From the NCBI GenBank assembly GCA_037200125.1, contig JBBCGS010000006.1:1-64000 (forward strand): a DNA stretch of 64,000 nucleotides. Reading direction: 5' to 3'. Below are positions 18,810 through 27,579 of this stretch, in pieces (position 1 is the stretch's first letter; each line of letters starts with the position of its first letter). Source of the stretch: JADGHX01 sp037200125 (lineage in GTDB: Bacteria; Pseudomonadota; Gammaproteobacteria; Steroidobacterales; Steroidobacteraceae). A program made the position numbers and the translations under genes. The notes beneath the pieces were generated by a model that worked only from the letters and a program-made list of their open reading frames with translations, had not been told where the DNA came from and searched no databases.

Positions 18810-20954
18810 TTAGCGGAATGAATAGTGGAACGACACGCCGACCTGGCGCGGGTCGCCGCGCTGGGTGTAGAGCTTGTTGTCGAAATTCGGCGGTTCGTTG
18901 CCGAAGTAGAAGCCGCGCACCGCGTAATCCCGATTGAACACGTTGCGGCCCCAGAGCAGCGCGGACCAGCGCGGCGTCTCGTAGCCGAACTGCAGGTTCG
19001 TGAGCACATAGGCATGCGACTGCGTGTCGTTGGGCGGCACGTCGAAGTAGAACTTGTCGAGCGCCGTGAGGCCGACGCGGCCCGTCCAGCCCGTTGGGTG
19101 ATGCCAGCTCGCGTTGAGCGCCGCCTGATACTTCGGCGCGTGCGGTTGCTCCCGATTCGGCAACATCGAACCGCCCTGGTCGTAGTCCTGATAGCGCGTG
19201 CGCAGGAGGCCGAGCGAGCCATCGACCTGCCACCGCTCGGTGAGCCGCCAGCGCAGACTCGACTCGAGGCCGTAGTTGTAGCCACGTGAGGCATTGTCGG
19301 TGAAGAACACGTAGCTGTTCGGATCGGACGGATCGAGCTGCTCGCCGGTGCGCACCTGCACGTCGCGACGGCGCGAATAGAACGCGGATACGTCCGCATA
19401 GAAGCGCCGATCCGGGGCGGTGAACTTGAACCCGTATTCGTAGTTCCACAGATATTCGGGGCGGAAGCGCAGGCGATCGAGCGGCACCGCGCCGAGATTG
19501 AACCCGCCCGCCTTGTAGCCGCGCGAGATCGAAGCGTACGTGGTCAGCGAGGACGTGAGGGCATACGTGCCGGAGAATTGACCGCCCACCATGCTGTTCT
19601 TCGAATCGAGATCCACAACGCGATCTTCCCCCTGCCACAGGCCCGCATCCTGATACGTGGCATCGCGCTGCTCGCCGCGCAGGCCGAAGGACCAGCGCAA
19701 TTTCGAAGTAATCACGCCGTCGAGCTGCGCAAAGACAGCCGTCGTGTCCGCGCGATAGCGGCTGCCGAGAAACTCATCGAGCGTGCCGTCGTTGTTGGAG
19801 TCGAACGGATCGACGTAGTCGCCGACGCTCGTGTCGTGCCCCGTTTCGCGCAGACGCTGCGCGTAGGCGCCCACCAGCCACGCCACGTCGCCAGGATGCA
19901 CGGCCTCATTCGAAGCGAAGCGCGCCTCCAGGCTGCTCGTGTGACGATCGCGGCTGGACCATGCGAAGTAGTCGTACGTGTACGGCGCCCACAGATTCTC
20001 GTTGCCCCAATCGCCGTCGAAGCTGTTCACGCTGCGCGAGTCGGCAAATGCGCCGATTACCGTGAGCGTGCCGGCATCCCGCACTCGTGAAGTGAAGCGC
20101 GCGGAGGCGGCCGTCGCCTTCTGCGTATCCACACCCGGCCGATCGGCCTGCGAGTGCCACGAGTTGTCGATGGACCAGCCATCGTAACCATCGTCGATAT
20201 TCGCGTGCAGCAGCGTGAAGTCGAGCCGCGCATCCGGCGAGATCTCGACGCGCCACTTGAAGCGCGCGGTCAGCTCGTCCCGGTCGTTGGTGTCCTTGCG
20301 ATCGAGGAAGGCGTCGTCGCGAAAACCGTCGCTCTTGAACTCCTGCACCGACAGGCGCCACGCGGAACGCAGGCTCTCGACCGGGCCGGTCGCGACGAGC
20401 CCCACCGAGCCCGTGTTGTAGTCCGCGCCGGAGGCATCGATCGACAGCCCAGGCGTCATCGACGGATCCGCGCTGCGGATCGAGATCATGCCCGCGAGCG
20501 CGTTGGCGCCGAGGCGCGTGCCCTGCGGGCCGCGTAGCACTTCGACCTGCGATACATCGAACAGGGTCGCGGCCATGCCGAGGCCGCTGAAATCCACGTC
20601 ATCGATCAGGAATCCGACGGACGGATTGGGCGCGCCTTCGTACTGCTCGAGCTCGCCGATGCCGCGGATCTGGAAGAAGCGCGGCCGCGACGTGCCGCCG
20701 GCCCAGTTGAGGTTCGGCACTTGCGCGAGCACGTCTTCGAAATGCTGCTGGCCGCCGCCGGCGAGCGTGTCCTCATTCAAGACCGTGACACTTGCGGGCA
20801 CTTGCTGCAGGGCCTGATCGCGCAGCAGCCCCGCGCGCACCACGACCTCCTGAAGCGGGCCTTCCGCGTCGGCCGGCGACGCCGCCCACGACAGCGAGAC
20901 GGCGCTCATGCCAACGAGGCATGTGCCCGACGCAAGTACTTGAAAGAAACGCAT
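18810..20954 (-). CDS. TonB-dependent outer membrane receptor, probable thiamine receptor
   Basis: 714 residues. A signal peptide (cleavage near SLSWAASPADA) is followed by the plug domain (residues about 45-160, with QVEVLRGPQGTRLGANALAG) and a long beta-barrel ending in the usual aromatic C-terminus (SFHYSFR). The start is ATG at 20954 with GGGAG seven bases upstream. It is the first gene behind a TPP riboswitch and heads an operon of thiamine-linked genes, so uptake of thiamine or a derivative is inferred from context; the sequence alone fits only a generic TonB-dependent receptor. Confidence 0.9.
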   Translation of the reverse strand: MRFFQVLASGTCLVGMSAVSLSWAASPADAEGPLQEVVVRAGLLRDQALQQVPASVTVLNEDTLAGGGQQHFEDVLAQVPNLNWAGGTSRPRFFQIRGIGELEQYEGAPNPSVGFLIDDVDFSGLGMAATLFDVSQVEVLRGPQGTRLGANALAGMISIRSADPSMTPGLSIDASGADYNTGSVGLVATGPVESLRSAWRLSVQEFKSDGFRDDAFLDRKDTNDRDELTARFKWRVEISPDARLDFTLLHANIDDGYDGWSIDNSWHSQADRPGVDTQKATAASARFTSRVRDAGTLTVIGAFADSRSVNSFDGDWGNENLWAPYTYDYFAWSSRDRHTSSLEARFASNEAVHPGDVAWLVGAYAQRLRETGHDTSVGDYVDPFDSNNDGTLDEFLGSRYRADTTAVFAQLDGVITSKLRWSFGLRGEQRDATYQDAGLWQGEDRVVDLDSKNSMVGGQFSGTYALTSSLTTYASISRGYKAGGFNLGAVPLDRLRFRPEYLWNYEYGFKFTAPDRRFYADVSAFYSRRRDVQVRTGEQLDPSDPNSYVFFTDNASRGYNYGLESSLRWRLTERWQVDGSLGLLRTRYQDYDQGGSMLPNREQPHAPKYQAALNASWHHPTGWTGRVGLTALDKFYFDVPPNDTQSHAYVLTNLQFGYETPRWSALLWGRNVFNRDYAVRGFYFGNEPPNFDNKLYTQRGDPRQVGVSFHYSFR

Positions 20955-20998
20955 CTACGATCTCCCGGCGAGAATGTCAGATCCGGGTGAAAGCGTGC
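20955..20998 (-). promoter_or_regulatory. Possible Shine-Dalgarno-sequestering hairpin downstream of the TPP aptamer
   Basis: On the minus strand CCCGG pairs with CCGGG across about 14 bases, and the second arm runs into the GGGAG ribosome-binding site of the receptor gene. This would let TPP binding act on translation initiation. No U-tract follows, which argues against a terminator. Confidence 0.4.
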
Positions 20999-21018
20999 GG
21001 GAAGGGAGCGAGGTGAGG

Positions 21019-21110
21019 ACCTGTCCGTTCGCCGGTACTAACCGGATCACGTTCGACGGGTTCACCGCTGGCGGCGGTATCTCAGGCTCGCAACAGAGCC
21101 TCCCCGAGGT
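21019..21110 (-). promoter_or_regulatory. TPP riboswitch aptamer (THI element)
   Basis: On the minus strand the conserved parts occur in order. They are: P1 ACCT paired with AGGT at the ends; CGGGGAGGCTC with a perfect P3 hairpin (AGGCTC/GAGCCT); the invariant CTGAGATACC; and then GAACCCGTCGAACGTGATCCGGTTAGTACCGGCG, here described in pieces, matching the pyrophosphate-sensing arm. It lies 65 bp before the receptor start. By known behaviour TPP binding would shut down the thiamine import operon. Confidence 0.93.
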
Positions 21111-21122
21111 TTGCGCCCGCGT

Positions 21123-21150
21123 ATGTTAGGCACCGCGCCCGACATTGCAA
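21123..21150 (-). promoter_or_regulatory. Putative sigma-70 promoter of the thiamine operon
   Basis: Read on the minus strand, TTGCAA (21150-21145) and TAACAT (21128-21123) are separated by 16 bases. This places the start of transcription a few bases before the TPP aptamer. Confidence 0.45.
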
Positions 21151-21316
21151 GCTCGGAAAATCGTGGCGAGCGCTTTTTGCGCGTGAGCGCCGCGATCCCT
21201 ACGGGCCGCATCGGCGCCGTTAAATCCGGGGCGCGGCCCCTGACTAGGCTAAAATCGCGCCCTCGCAAGGGCGCCCGTCAGCTGGGGCGGCGCCAGCCCG
21301 CCAGGAATTAAGGCCG

Positions 21317-22219
21317 ATGACGCGCAAGATCCAGGTTCACCAGGTCGATGCCTTCACACGCACGCACTTCACCGGCAACCCCGCGGGAGTCGTGCTCAAC
21401 GCGGACAGTCTCGACGACGCCGAAATGCTCGCGATCGCCCGCGAGCTCAACAACGCCGACACCGCTTTCATCCTGTCGCCCGACGGCACGGATCACGAAG
21501 TGCGCGCGAAGTTCTTCACACCGCGCGTGGAAGCCGGCTTCGTCGGGCACGCGACCGTCGCCGCGCACTACGTGCTGTCGCGCAAGCGCACGCACTTCGA
21601 ACGCTTCCGCCAGAAATCGAAGGCGGGAATCGTGGAGATCGATGTGCGTGGCGCGGGCGATGACCGGCGCATCGCCATTCGCCAGCCGCGGCCGCCCATC
21701 GGCCGTGAGCTGAACGATCGCGAACGCCTCGCGGTGCTCGATGCGTTGGCGCTCGCGACGGACGATCTCGACCTGCGCTGTCCCATTCGCATCACGGGCT
21801 CGAGCAGCACGCGTCTCATGGTCGGCGTGCGCGGGCCGGATCAACTGAAAGCGCTGAAGCCGGATTCGTCGCGCCTCACGACGCTGTCCGCGCAGCTGGG
21901 TGCGGCGGGATATTTCATCTTCACGCTCGCACCTACGGACACTTCGTGCTTCACCGAATCGCGCATGTTCTGCCCCGCGCTCGGCATTCCCGAAGATCCG
22001 GTGAGCGGCAACGCGCACGGCCTGCTCGGCGCGTATCTCGCGGAGTGCGGCCTGCTGAAGCACGATGGAAGACGCGCCGCATTCAGCGGCGCGCAGGGCC
22101 ACTACCTGCACCGGCCGGGGCGCGTGGATGTGGAGCTCGAGCTGCGGGACGGCCAGATCGATGCGGTCTGGATCATCGGCCAGGCCGTGTCGATCTTCGA
22201 AACCGAAATCACCCTGTAG
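21317..22219 (+). CDS. PhzF-family phenazine-biosynthesis-like isomerase/epimerase
   Basis: 300 residues with the duplicated diaminopimelate-epimerase fold of PhzF/YddE proteins: VDAFTRTHFTGNPAGVV at the start, FFTPRVEAGFVGHATVA, and EDPVSGNAHGLLGAYL near 225. The catalytic acidic residue that is usually Glu (in N..ETAF) reads Asp here (NNADTAFIL), a conservative change. Substrate unknown; no phenazine genes are nearby. The stop overlaps the convergent nhaA stop by 11 bp. A TAAAAT at 21250-21255 might be the -10 box. Confidence 0.88.
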   Translation: MTRKIQVHQVDAFTRTHFTGNPAGVVLNADSLDDAEMLAIARELNNADTAFILSPDGTDHEVRAKFFTPRVEAGFVGHATVAAHYVLSRKRTHFERFRQKSKAGIVEIDVRGAGDDRRIAIRQPRPPIGRELNDRERLAVLDALALATDDLDLRCPIRITGSSSTRLMVGVRGPDQLKALKPDSSRLTTLSAQLGAAGYFIFTLAPTDTSCFTESRMFCPALGIPEDPVSGNAHGLLGAYLAECGLLKHDGRRAAFSGAQGHYLHRPGRVDVELELRDGQIDAVWIIGQAVSIFETEITL

Positions 22220-23399
22220 AGCGTGCCGCCACGGCTTGGGGCCGTGGCGCCAGCAACAGCACGACGACGCCGGCGACCGCGCCGAGCAACGAGCCCACGA
22301 GCACGCCGAGCTTTGCCTCATCGAAAAGATGCGGCGCCTGTGTTTCGTAAGCGAGCACGGCGACCAGCAGGCTCATGGTGAAACCGATGCCGCAGAGATG
22401 CGCGACGCCGAGCAGCTGCACCCAATTGGCACCTTCTGGCGGCTGCGAAATCCTCAGCATCTTCGCGGCGAGAATCCCCAACGTGACGCCGAATGTTTTG
22501 CCGAACACGAGGCCGAGGATGATTCCGAGCGCGACGGGCTCGAACAGCCCACTGAAGCCCATCCCGCTGAACGACACGCCCGCATTCGCCAGCGCGAACA
22601 CCGGCAGGATGAGGAACACGACCCACGGCTTGAGCGAGTGCTCCAGCGATTCGAGCATGCGCCCGCGTACCGTCCGCATCGGAATCGCCGCCGCTACCGC
22701 AACGCCGGCGAGCGTCGGGTGAATGCCGCTCTTCAACACGCAGTACCACAGCACGAGACCGAGCAGCGCATAGGGAATCATGTTTGCGATGCGCGCCCGA
22801 TTCAGCGCGATGAGCCCACCGATCGGGATGAGCGCGAGCAGCAGCATCGTCGTCGAAAGCCGATCGGTGTAGAAGAAGGCGATGATCGCGATGGCACCGA
22901 TGTCATCGAGAATCGCGACGGCCGTGAGGAACACGCGCAATGACACCGGCACGCGATTGCCCACCACCCTCAGCACGGCCAGCGAGAACGCGATATCCGT
23001 TGCGCACGGAATGGCCCAACCGCGCGCGGCCATCGCATCGCCCCGGTTGACTGCGAGAAAGAATAGCGCCGGCACGATCATGCCGCCCAGCGCCGCGATG
23101 GCGGGCAGCGCGATGCGGGCGCGGCTGGAGAGCTGGCCTTCCACCATCTCGCGTTTGATTTCGAGGCCGACGTAGAGAAAGAAAATAGCCATCAGGCCGT
23201 CGGCGATCCACAGCCCGAGCGACTTGCTCATGCCGAGCGTTGCCGGACCGAGCTTGAACGCCAGAGCTTCGCCATACGACGCGGCCCACGGCGAGTTCGC
23301 CCACACCAGCGCCAGCGCCGCGGCCGCCAGCATGATGATGCCGCCCAGCGTGTCGGACTTCGCGTCCGGCGGACCTGAATCCAAAGCAGGGGTGTTCAT
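22209..23399 (-). CDS. nhaA: Na+/H+ antiporter NhaA
   Basis: 396 residues with about twelve membrane segments. The ion-binding Asp pair occurs in AVAILDDIGAIAIIAFFY, and the other family markers FLYVGLEIKREMVEGQL and ATDIAFSLAVL are present. It exports sodium in exchange for protons across the inner membrane in pH and salt homeostasis. The ATG at 23399 follows a strong GGGAGGAGG; an upstream in-frame start would lie within that ribosome-binding site. Divergent from the Rieske gene, whose start is 63 bp away. Confidence 0.95.
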   Translation of the reverse strand: MNTPALDSGPPDAKSDTLGGIIMLAAAALALVWANSPWAASYGEALAFKLGPATLGMSKSLGLWIADGLMAIFFLYVGLEIKREMVEGQLSSRARIALPAIAALGGMIVPALFFLAVNRGDAMAARGWAIPCATDIAFSLAVLRVVGNRVPVSLRVFLTAVAILDDIGAIAIIAFFYTDRLSTTMLLLALIPIGGLIALNRARIANMIPYALLGLVLWYCVLKSGIHPTLAGVAVAAAIPMRTVRGRMLESLEHSLKPWVVFLILPVFALANAGVSFSGMGFSGLFEPVALGIILGLVFGKTFGVTLGILAAKMLRISQPPEGANWVQLLGVAHLCGIGFTMSLLVAVLAYETQAPHLFDEAKLGVLVGSLLGAVAGVVVLLLAPRPQAVAARSTG

Positions 23400-23461
23400 A
23401 TGGGCATCCTCCTCCCTGTGCATCTCGCCGCACAGCCGGCGCGCATGATACAAGTGTCGCG

Positions 23462-23797
23462 ATGACTGAACAGACCTTCAGGCCCCTGCTTGCTCTCGCC
23501 GAGGTGGCGCGCGGCCGGATGCGTTCCTGCCGCGTCGGGGAAAGGGAGCTCGTGGTGTGCCATACGCGAGACGGCGTGTTCACCGTCGACAACGTGTGCA
23601 CCCATGCCTTCGCCCGCATGAGCGAGGGGTTCCTCAAAGGAACCCGTCTGACTTGTCCCTTGCACGGGGCAACGTTCGACGTGCGCAACGGCGCCGTGCT
23701 GGGCGGCCCCGCCACCCTGCCTCTCGCGGCGTATCAAACGAGAGTCGTGGGCGGCATGGTGGAAGTCGAGTTGCCCGTCGAGGCCAGCACGAAGTGA
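23462..23797 (+). CDS. Rieske 2Fe-2S ferredoxin
   Basis: 111 residues, a complete Rieske domain: first ligand pair in CTHAFA (near 46-48) and second in CPLHGATFDV (near 65-68). It is a small NirD/BphF-type electron carrier without a membrane anchor. It could serve an oxygenase, but none is adjacent. Its stop overlaps the next start as GTGA (23794-23797), tying it to a secreted HEAT-repeat protein, an unusual pairing. ATG chosen as the only upstream start after nhaA. Confidence 0.92.
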   Translation: MTEQTFRPLLALAEVARGRMRSCRVGERELVVCHTRDGVFTVDNVCTHAFARMSEGFLKGTRLTCPLHGATFDVRNGAVLGGPATLPLAAYQTRVVGGMVEVELPVEASTK

Positions 23798-25434
23798 AAG
23801 GGCAGGCACAGCGCTGGCTCTTCGTGGCCACGCTGGCCGCGGTGTTGTGGCCTCCGACAAAAGTTGCGGCGGCCGATGCGAACCCGACGCCGCCTGGCCG
23901 CGTGGCGCCCTTCCAGCCCGCGGTGGCCGAGTCGACGTCCCTCTATCAGTACATCCAGATTCACATCGACCCCGCGACCGGCCGGCTCGCGCCGGAGGCG
24001 ATGACGCTTCCCGACGAACCCGCCGCGCGGCGTTTCAGCCGACTGCGTTGGGTGCCTGGCGCGCTGGAAGGCCTCGGCACTCGTCACATGCAGTGGGATG
24101 GTTCCGCTAAAGCGGTGCAGACCATCACCCTGCTGCAGCAGATCGCTGCGGGCAGCGCGCCCGCCGAGGCGGCGCTCTACGAGCTGCTGCGCGCGGACGA
24201 CGTCGTCACGTTCTATGACGACGCGCTCGACTACGCGGCCGCGCGCATTCCGGACGCGGAACCGATACTGCACGACCTCGCGAGGCGGCTCGCCACGCAG
24301 TCCCGGGATCGCGGGCCGGTGAAGTTCGGCATCGCCATGCTCGGGTCGATGGGCGATGAGAGCGACCTCGAGATCGTGCGCACGCTGGCGCTGCATGACG
24401 AGTTCGGCTTGTACGCGGCCGGGGCGATCGCGGAGCTCGCTCCGCAGCGGCAGCAGGCCCTGTTCGAAATGGCGCGGAAGCTGACGGGCTGGGGGCGCAT
24501 CGAAGCCGTCACGCTCATGACGGCCACTCCGGATCCGAAGCTGCGCCGCTGGTTGCTGACGGAAGCGTTCCGCAACGATGTGACGCCGCAGTACCTCGCG
24601 TATCAGTGCGCGACGATCGGCGATCTCGCCGACGCGATGTCCGACCCCGCGAACGCGACGGACATGCGCTTCCTCGCTGGGGTGTCGGATCTGATCCAAA
24701 GTCTGATCAAGCCGGGTCCGTCCCGCGATTCGCAGACATACGAGCAGATTCCCGACGTGGCGATTTCCTATCTGCGGGACGTGCAGGGAAGGCAGGACTC
24801 GATCGACTTCCTGCTCACCGCGCAGATGCTGAACGAGTACGCCAGTGCGGGCCCCTGGTCGGCGGATCAGAAGGCGTCGGTGAGGAAGCTGGCGGCGCCG
24901 ATCATTGCGGACAAGAGCTGGCGCCGGCGCGTGATCGCCGCGCTGTCGGACGATCACGGCAATCTCGAACAGGCGGAGGTTGCGGCGGCCAGGCTCAGTA
25001 TCGAAACGTTCGATCTGCACATGAAGCGGCTGGCGAAGAACGGCGCGGTGCCGGAACGCTGGCGGCTCGCGTTCTCCGCTGCGGATCCGCGCCAGCTTGC
25101 GTCGTTGATGAACGTTGCGGAAAAAACGTTCGGCCCGAGGTTCGCGCGAGGCGCGATCGGGCGCGCGAATACCTCGGATGCGGCGCTCGAAGCGGTGCTG
25201 CAGGGCGTGGCAAAATATCCCGGCGCGGGAATGCCGATCGTCGATGCATCGTTGGTCGACATCAGCCCGGTCGTGCGGCGGGCCGCGGTCGAAACGCTGG
25301 TGCGCTGGGGCGGGCCCTATCTGCGGGATATGACGGTGCGCGCGGCATTGAGTGCCGCGGCGGATGGCGAGACGGACGAGGCGTTGAAGGCGCGGATGGT
25401 CGCGCTGCTCAACGTCGGCGAGGCGCCGCCTTAG
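23794..25434 (+). CDS. Secreted HEAT-like repeat protein of unknown function
   Basis: About 546 residues. An N-terminal signal peptide (WLFVATLAAVLW, cleavage near KVAAADA) precedes a mostly helical protein. Repeated 30-40-residue units resemble HEAT repeats, such as DLEIVRTLALHDEFGLYAAGAIAEL and SPVVRRAAVETLVRWG near the C-terminus. Start is GTG overlapping the Rieske stop, so translation is coupled. No enzymatic motif seen. It ends in a 26-bp overlap with the convergent beta-propeller gene. A scaffold or inhibitor in the periplasm is possible, but unsupported. Confidence 0.6.
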   Translation: MKGQAQRWLFVATLAAVLWPPTKVAAADANPTPPGRVAPFQPAVAESTSLYQYIQIHIDPATGRLAPEAMTLPDEPAARRFSRLRWVPGALEGLGTRHMQWDGSAKAVQTITLLQQIAAGSAPAEAALYELLRADDVVTFYDDALDYAAARIPDAEPILHDLARRLATQSRDRGPVKFGIAMLGSMGDESDLEIVRTLALHDEFGLYAAGAIAELAPQRQQALFEMARKLTGWGRIEAVTLMTATPDPKLRRWLLTEAFRNDVTPQYLAYQCATIGDLADAMSDPANATDMRFLAGVSDLIQSLIKPGPSRDSQTYEQIPDVAISYLRDVQGRQDSIDFLLTAQMLNEYASAGPWSADQKASVRKLAAPIIADKSWRRRVIAALSDDHGNLEQAEVAAARLSIETFDLHMKRLAKNGAVPERWRLAFSAADPRQLASLMNVAEKTFGPRFARGAIGRANTSDAALEAVLQGVAKYPGAGMPIVDASLVDISPVVRRAAVETLVRWGGPYLRDMTVRAALSAAADGETDEALKARMVALLNVGEAPP

Positions 25435-26407
25435 ATTTCGCTTTTTTTCGCGCCGGACGACTGCGCGCGCCGACGACGCCGACATACTCCGCAATCCCCG
25501 CGAGCGATCTCTCCACGCCCGTGTCGGCCACCGCAACGTGTTCGCCCGACTCCAGCTCCAATTTCACGAGCCGCCCGCTGAAGTAGTTGCCAATGTAGAG
25601 GTGCCTTCCGTCGGCCGCCGCCTTGATCGTGGCCCAACCGTGCCCGTCGAGCGGGTAGCAGCACATCGTGCGGCCCTTCGGCGAAACGAGATCCACTCGA
25701 GTGCCTCGCGACACGTACAGATGCCCCTGCGGCCCGTAGTCCATCGCGAAGAACATTTCGCGGTCACCGTCCGGCACGCACTGCAGATCGGGCAACTGCC
25801 GCACGCTCTCGAGGTCGTATCGCATGAGACGCGTCCCCGTCTCCGAGCAGTACACGAGCGTCGATTCATCCGGCGACAAGGCCGACATCGTCACGCCCAT
25901 GAAGCCACCGATGCCGCCGTGAACCTGGGTAGCGAGTTCGCGAAGCAGCGTACCATCGGCGCGGTAGTGCCAGACGTGCCCATCGCCGAGGCGATCCGTT
26001 CCCGGCATTCTCCGCAGCCGCGTGCCCATGCGCGCCTGAATCTCCATCTTGATGCCACTACCGGTGACATGCTCGGCGAGGTACAGCGAGCCATCCGCGC
26101 AGAAATTCGCATTGGAGAAGGGCCGCGTGCCGAAGTCCCTCTTGCGCACCTCGCCGTCGCGCGTCACCGTGAGCACCACGAACGCCTGCGAATCGAACGC
26201 CCAGAGCTGCCCTTGCCTGTCGAATCGCAGCCCGCCGACGAGATGCGTCGTGTGCGACAGCCACAGCACGCCTTTCTTTCGAAGCTGCGAATCGTATTGA
26301 AGGATGCGGCCGCGGCCGGCGTGGTCGTCCTCCCCGCCGTGGAGCACCGTTGAGCCGACGAAAACGTCCCCGGGGGCGAATGGCTGAAGCGTCGAGCGCT
26401 CTTTCAT
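25409..26407 (-). CDS. Beta-propeller (NHL/SMP-30-like) protein
   Basis: 332 residues of repeated strand motifs with xDxxGxLW/Y-type turns: GGLRFDRQGQLWAFDSQ, FCADGSLYLAEH, MSALSPDESTLVYCSE, MDYGPQGHLYVS and AADGRHLYIGNY. These point to a six-bladed propeller as in gluconolactonase-like or NHL proteins. No signal peptide, so it is cytoplasmic. The C-terminus is Lys/Arg-rich. The ATG at 26407 overlaps the MFS stop as ATGA. It is the last gene of a five-gene overlapping operon. Enzymatic activity is not certain. Confidence 0.7.
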   Translation of the reverse strand: MKERSTLQPFAPGDVFVGSTVLHGGEDDHAGRGRILQYDSQLRKKGVLWLSHTTHLVGGLRFDRQGQLWAFDSQAFVVLTVTRDGEVRKRDFGTRPFSNANFCADGSLYLAEHVTGSGIKMEIQARMGTRLRRMPGTDRLGDGHVWHYRADGTLLRELATQVHGGIGGFMGVTMSALSPDESTLVYCSETGTRLMRYDLESVRQLPDLQCVPDGDREMFFAMDYGPQGHLYVSRGTRVDLVSPKGRTMCCYPLDGHGWATIKAAADGRHLYIGNYFSGRLVKLELESGEHVAVADTGVERSLAGIAEYVGVVGARSRPARKKAKSKAAPRRR

Positions 26408-27579
26408 TGGGGCGCAATCGTGCGCGCGGCCCGTTGCGACGTCCAGATGAACCATGCGGCCGGCAGCGTGAGCAGCGCCCCCGTGAGAAACGGCGCGCCG
26501 TGACTCACGCCGGCGTAGATGGCGCCCGACACGAACGGAATGACCGCGCGCGCCAGGCTCCCGCCCGACTGGAACGTGCCCATCACGACCCCGCGATCTC
26601 GCGAGGTGGCCTGCTTCGAAGCCAGGGCCGATGCGCTCGGGTTGAACAACCCCGCGCCCACTCCGCACAACGCCAGACCTGCGAGCGCCAGCGGCAGGTG
26701 GCTCGCAAACCCTACGAGCACGAGGCCGGACACGTACGAAAGCGTGGCGAAAATCGCAACCCGCACCTCACCCAGGCGCGGAACGAGCACGCGCACGAGC
26801 CCGCCCTGCATGCCCACGGGAATGAGGGCCATGCAGAAGAGCACGACACCGACATCGCGCGGCCCGAACCCGAACAGGTCATTCGCCCAGATGGCGAAGA
26901 TGGACTCGAGGATCGCCTGCGAGCAGGTCACGAGAAACGAGGCGGACACGATGAATCGCAGGCTCGGCCGCTCGATCAGCAACCGGAACGGATGGCTCCT
27001 GCGCGACTCCGTGCGCTGAGTACGGTGCTCCGCCGTGTGACTCTCCGGGAGCATGAAGAACACGAGCCCGATCGCCACGACACTCAGCGAGGACGACACC
27101 AGCGCCGGCAACGCGAAGTTCGCGGTGTGCTCGTTGTTTCCCGCAAGCAGCCCGCCGATCGCGGGGCCGAACATGAACCCGACGCCGATCGCCGCACCGA
27201 CGGTGCCCAGCGCCTTCGCGCGATTCTCCGGCGTGCTGATGTCCGATGCATAGGCGAACGCGGCCGAGAGATTGCCGGCCATGAAGCCCGCGAGCATGCG
27301 CGACACGAGCAACCACCAGAGGTTTTCCGCGAAGCCGAGGATCACGTACGACACGCACGCGCCCGCAAGACTCGTCATGAGAATCGGGCGGCGTCCGAAC
27401 CGATCGCTCAGCCTTCCCCAGAACGGCGCGGCGACGAGCTGGCACAGCGAATACGCGCCGAGAATCGGCGTGATGAGTCCGGGGGATGCGCCGAACCGGT
27501 CGGCCATGTACGGCACGAGCGGGATGAGGATGCCAAAGCCAAGAATGTCGATGACACAGACGATGAACAGGGAGCGCAT
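26404..27579 (-). CDS. MFS transporter, TetA/multidrug type
   Basis: 391 residues with twelve predicted helices. The MFS motif A GRLSDRFGRRPIL lies near residue 56. The TetA-type opening VIDILGFGILIPLVPYMADRFG and GPAIGGLLAG near 140 are characteristic of 12-helix drug:H+ antiporters. It probably exports an amphipathic compound from the cytoplasm; substrate unknown. The start ATG shares bases with the upstream stop (TGATG, 27577-27581), and its own stop overlaps the propeller start. It belongs to the five-gene coupled operon. Confidence 0.9.
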   Translation of the reverse strand: MRSLFIVCVIDILGFGILIPLVPYMADRFGASPGLITPILGAYSLCQLVAAPFWGRLSDRFGRRPILMTSLAGACVSYVILGFAENLWWLLVSRMLAGFMAGNLSAAFAYASDISTPENRAKALGTVGAAIGVGFMFGPAIGGLLAGNNEHTANFALPALVSSSLSVVAIGLVFFMLPESHTAEHRTQRTESRRSHPFRLLIERPSLRFIVSASFLVTCSQAILESIFAIWANDLFGFGPRDVGVVLFCMALIPVGMQGGLVRVLVPRLGEVRVAIFATLSYVSGLVLVGFASHLPLALAGLALCGVGAGLFNPSASALASKQATSRDRGVVMGTFQSGGSLARAVIPFVSGAIYAGVSHGAPFLTGALLTLPAAWFIWTSQRAARTIAPQ

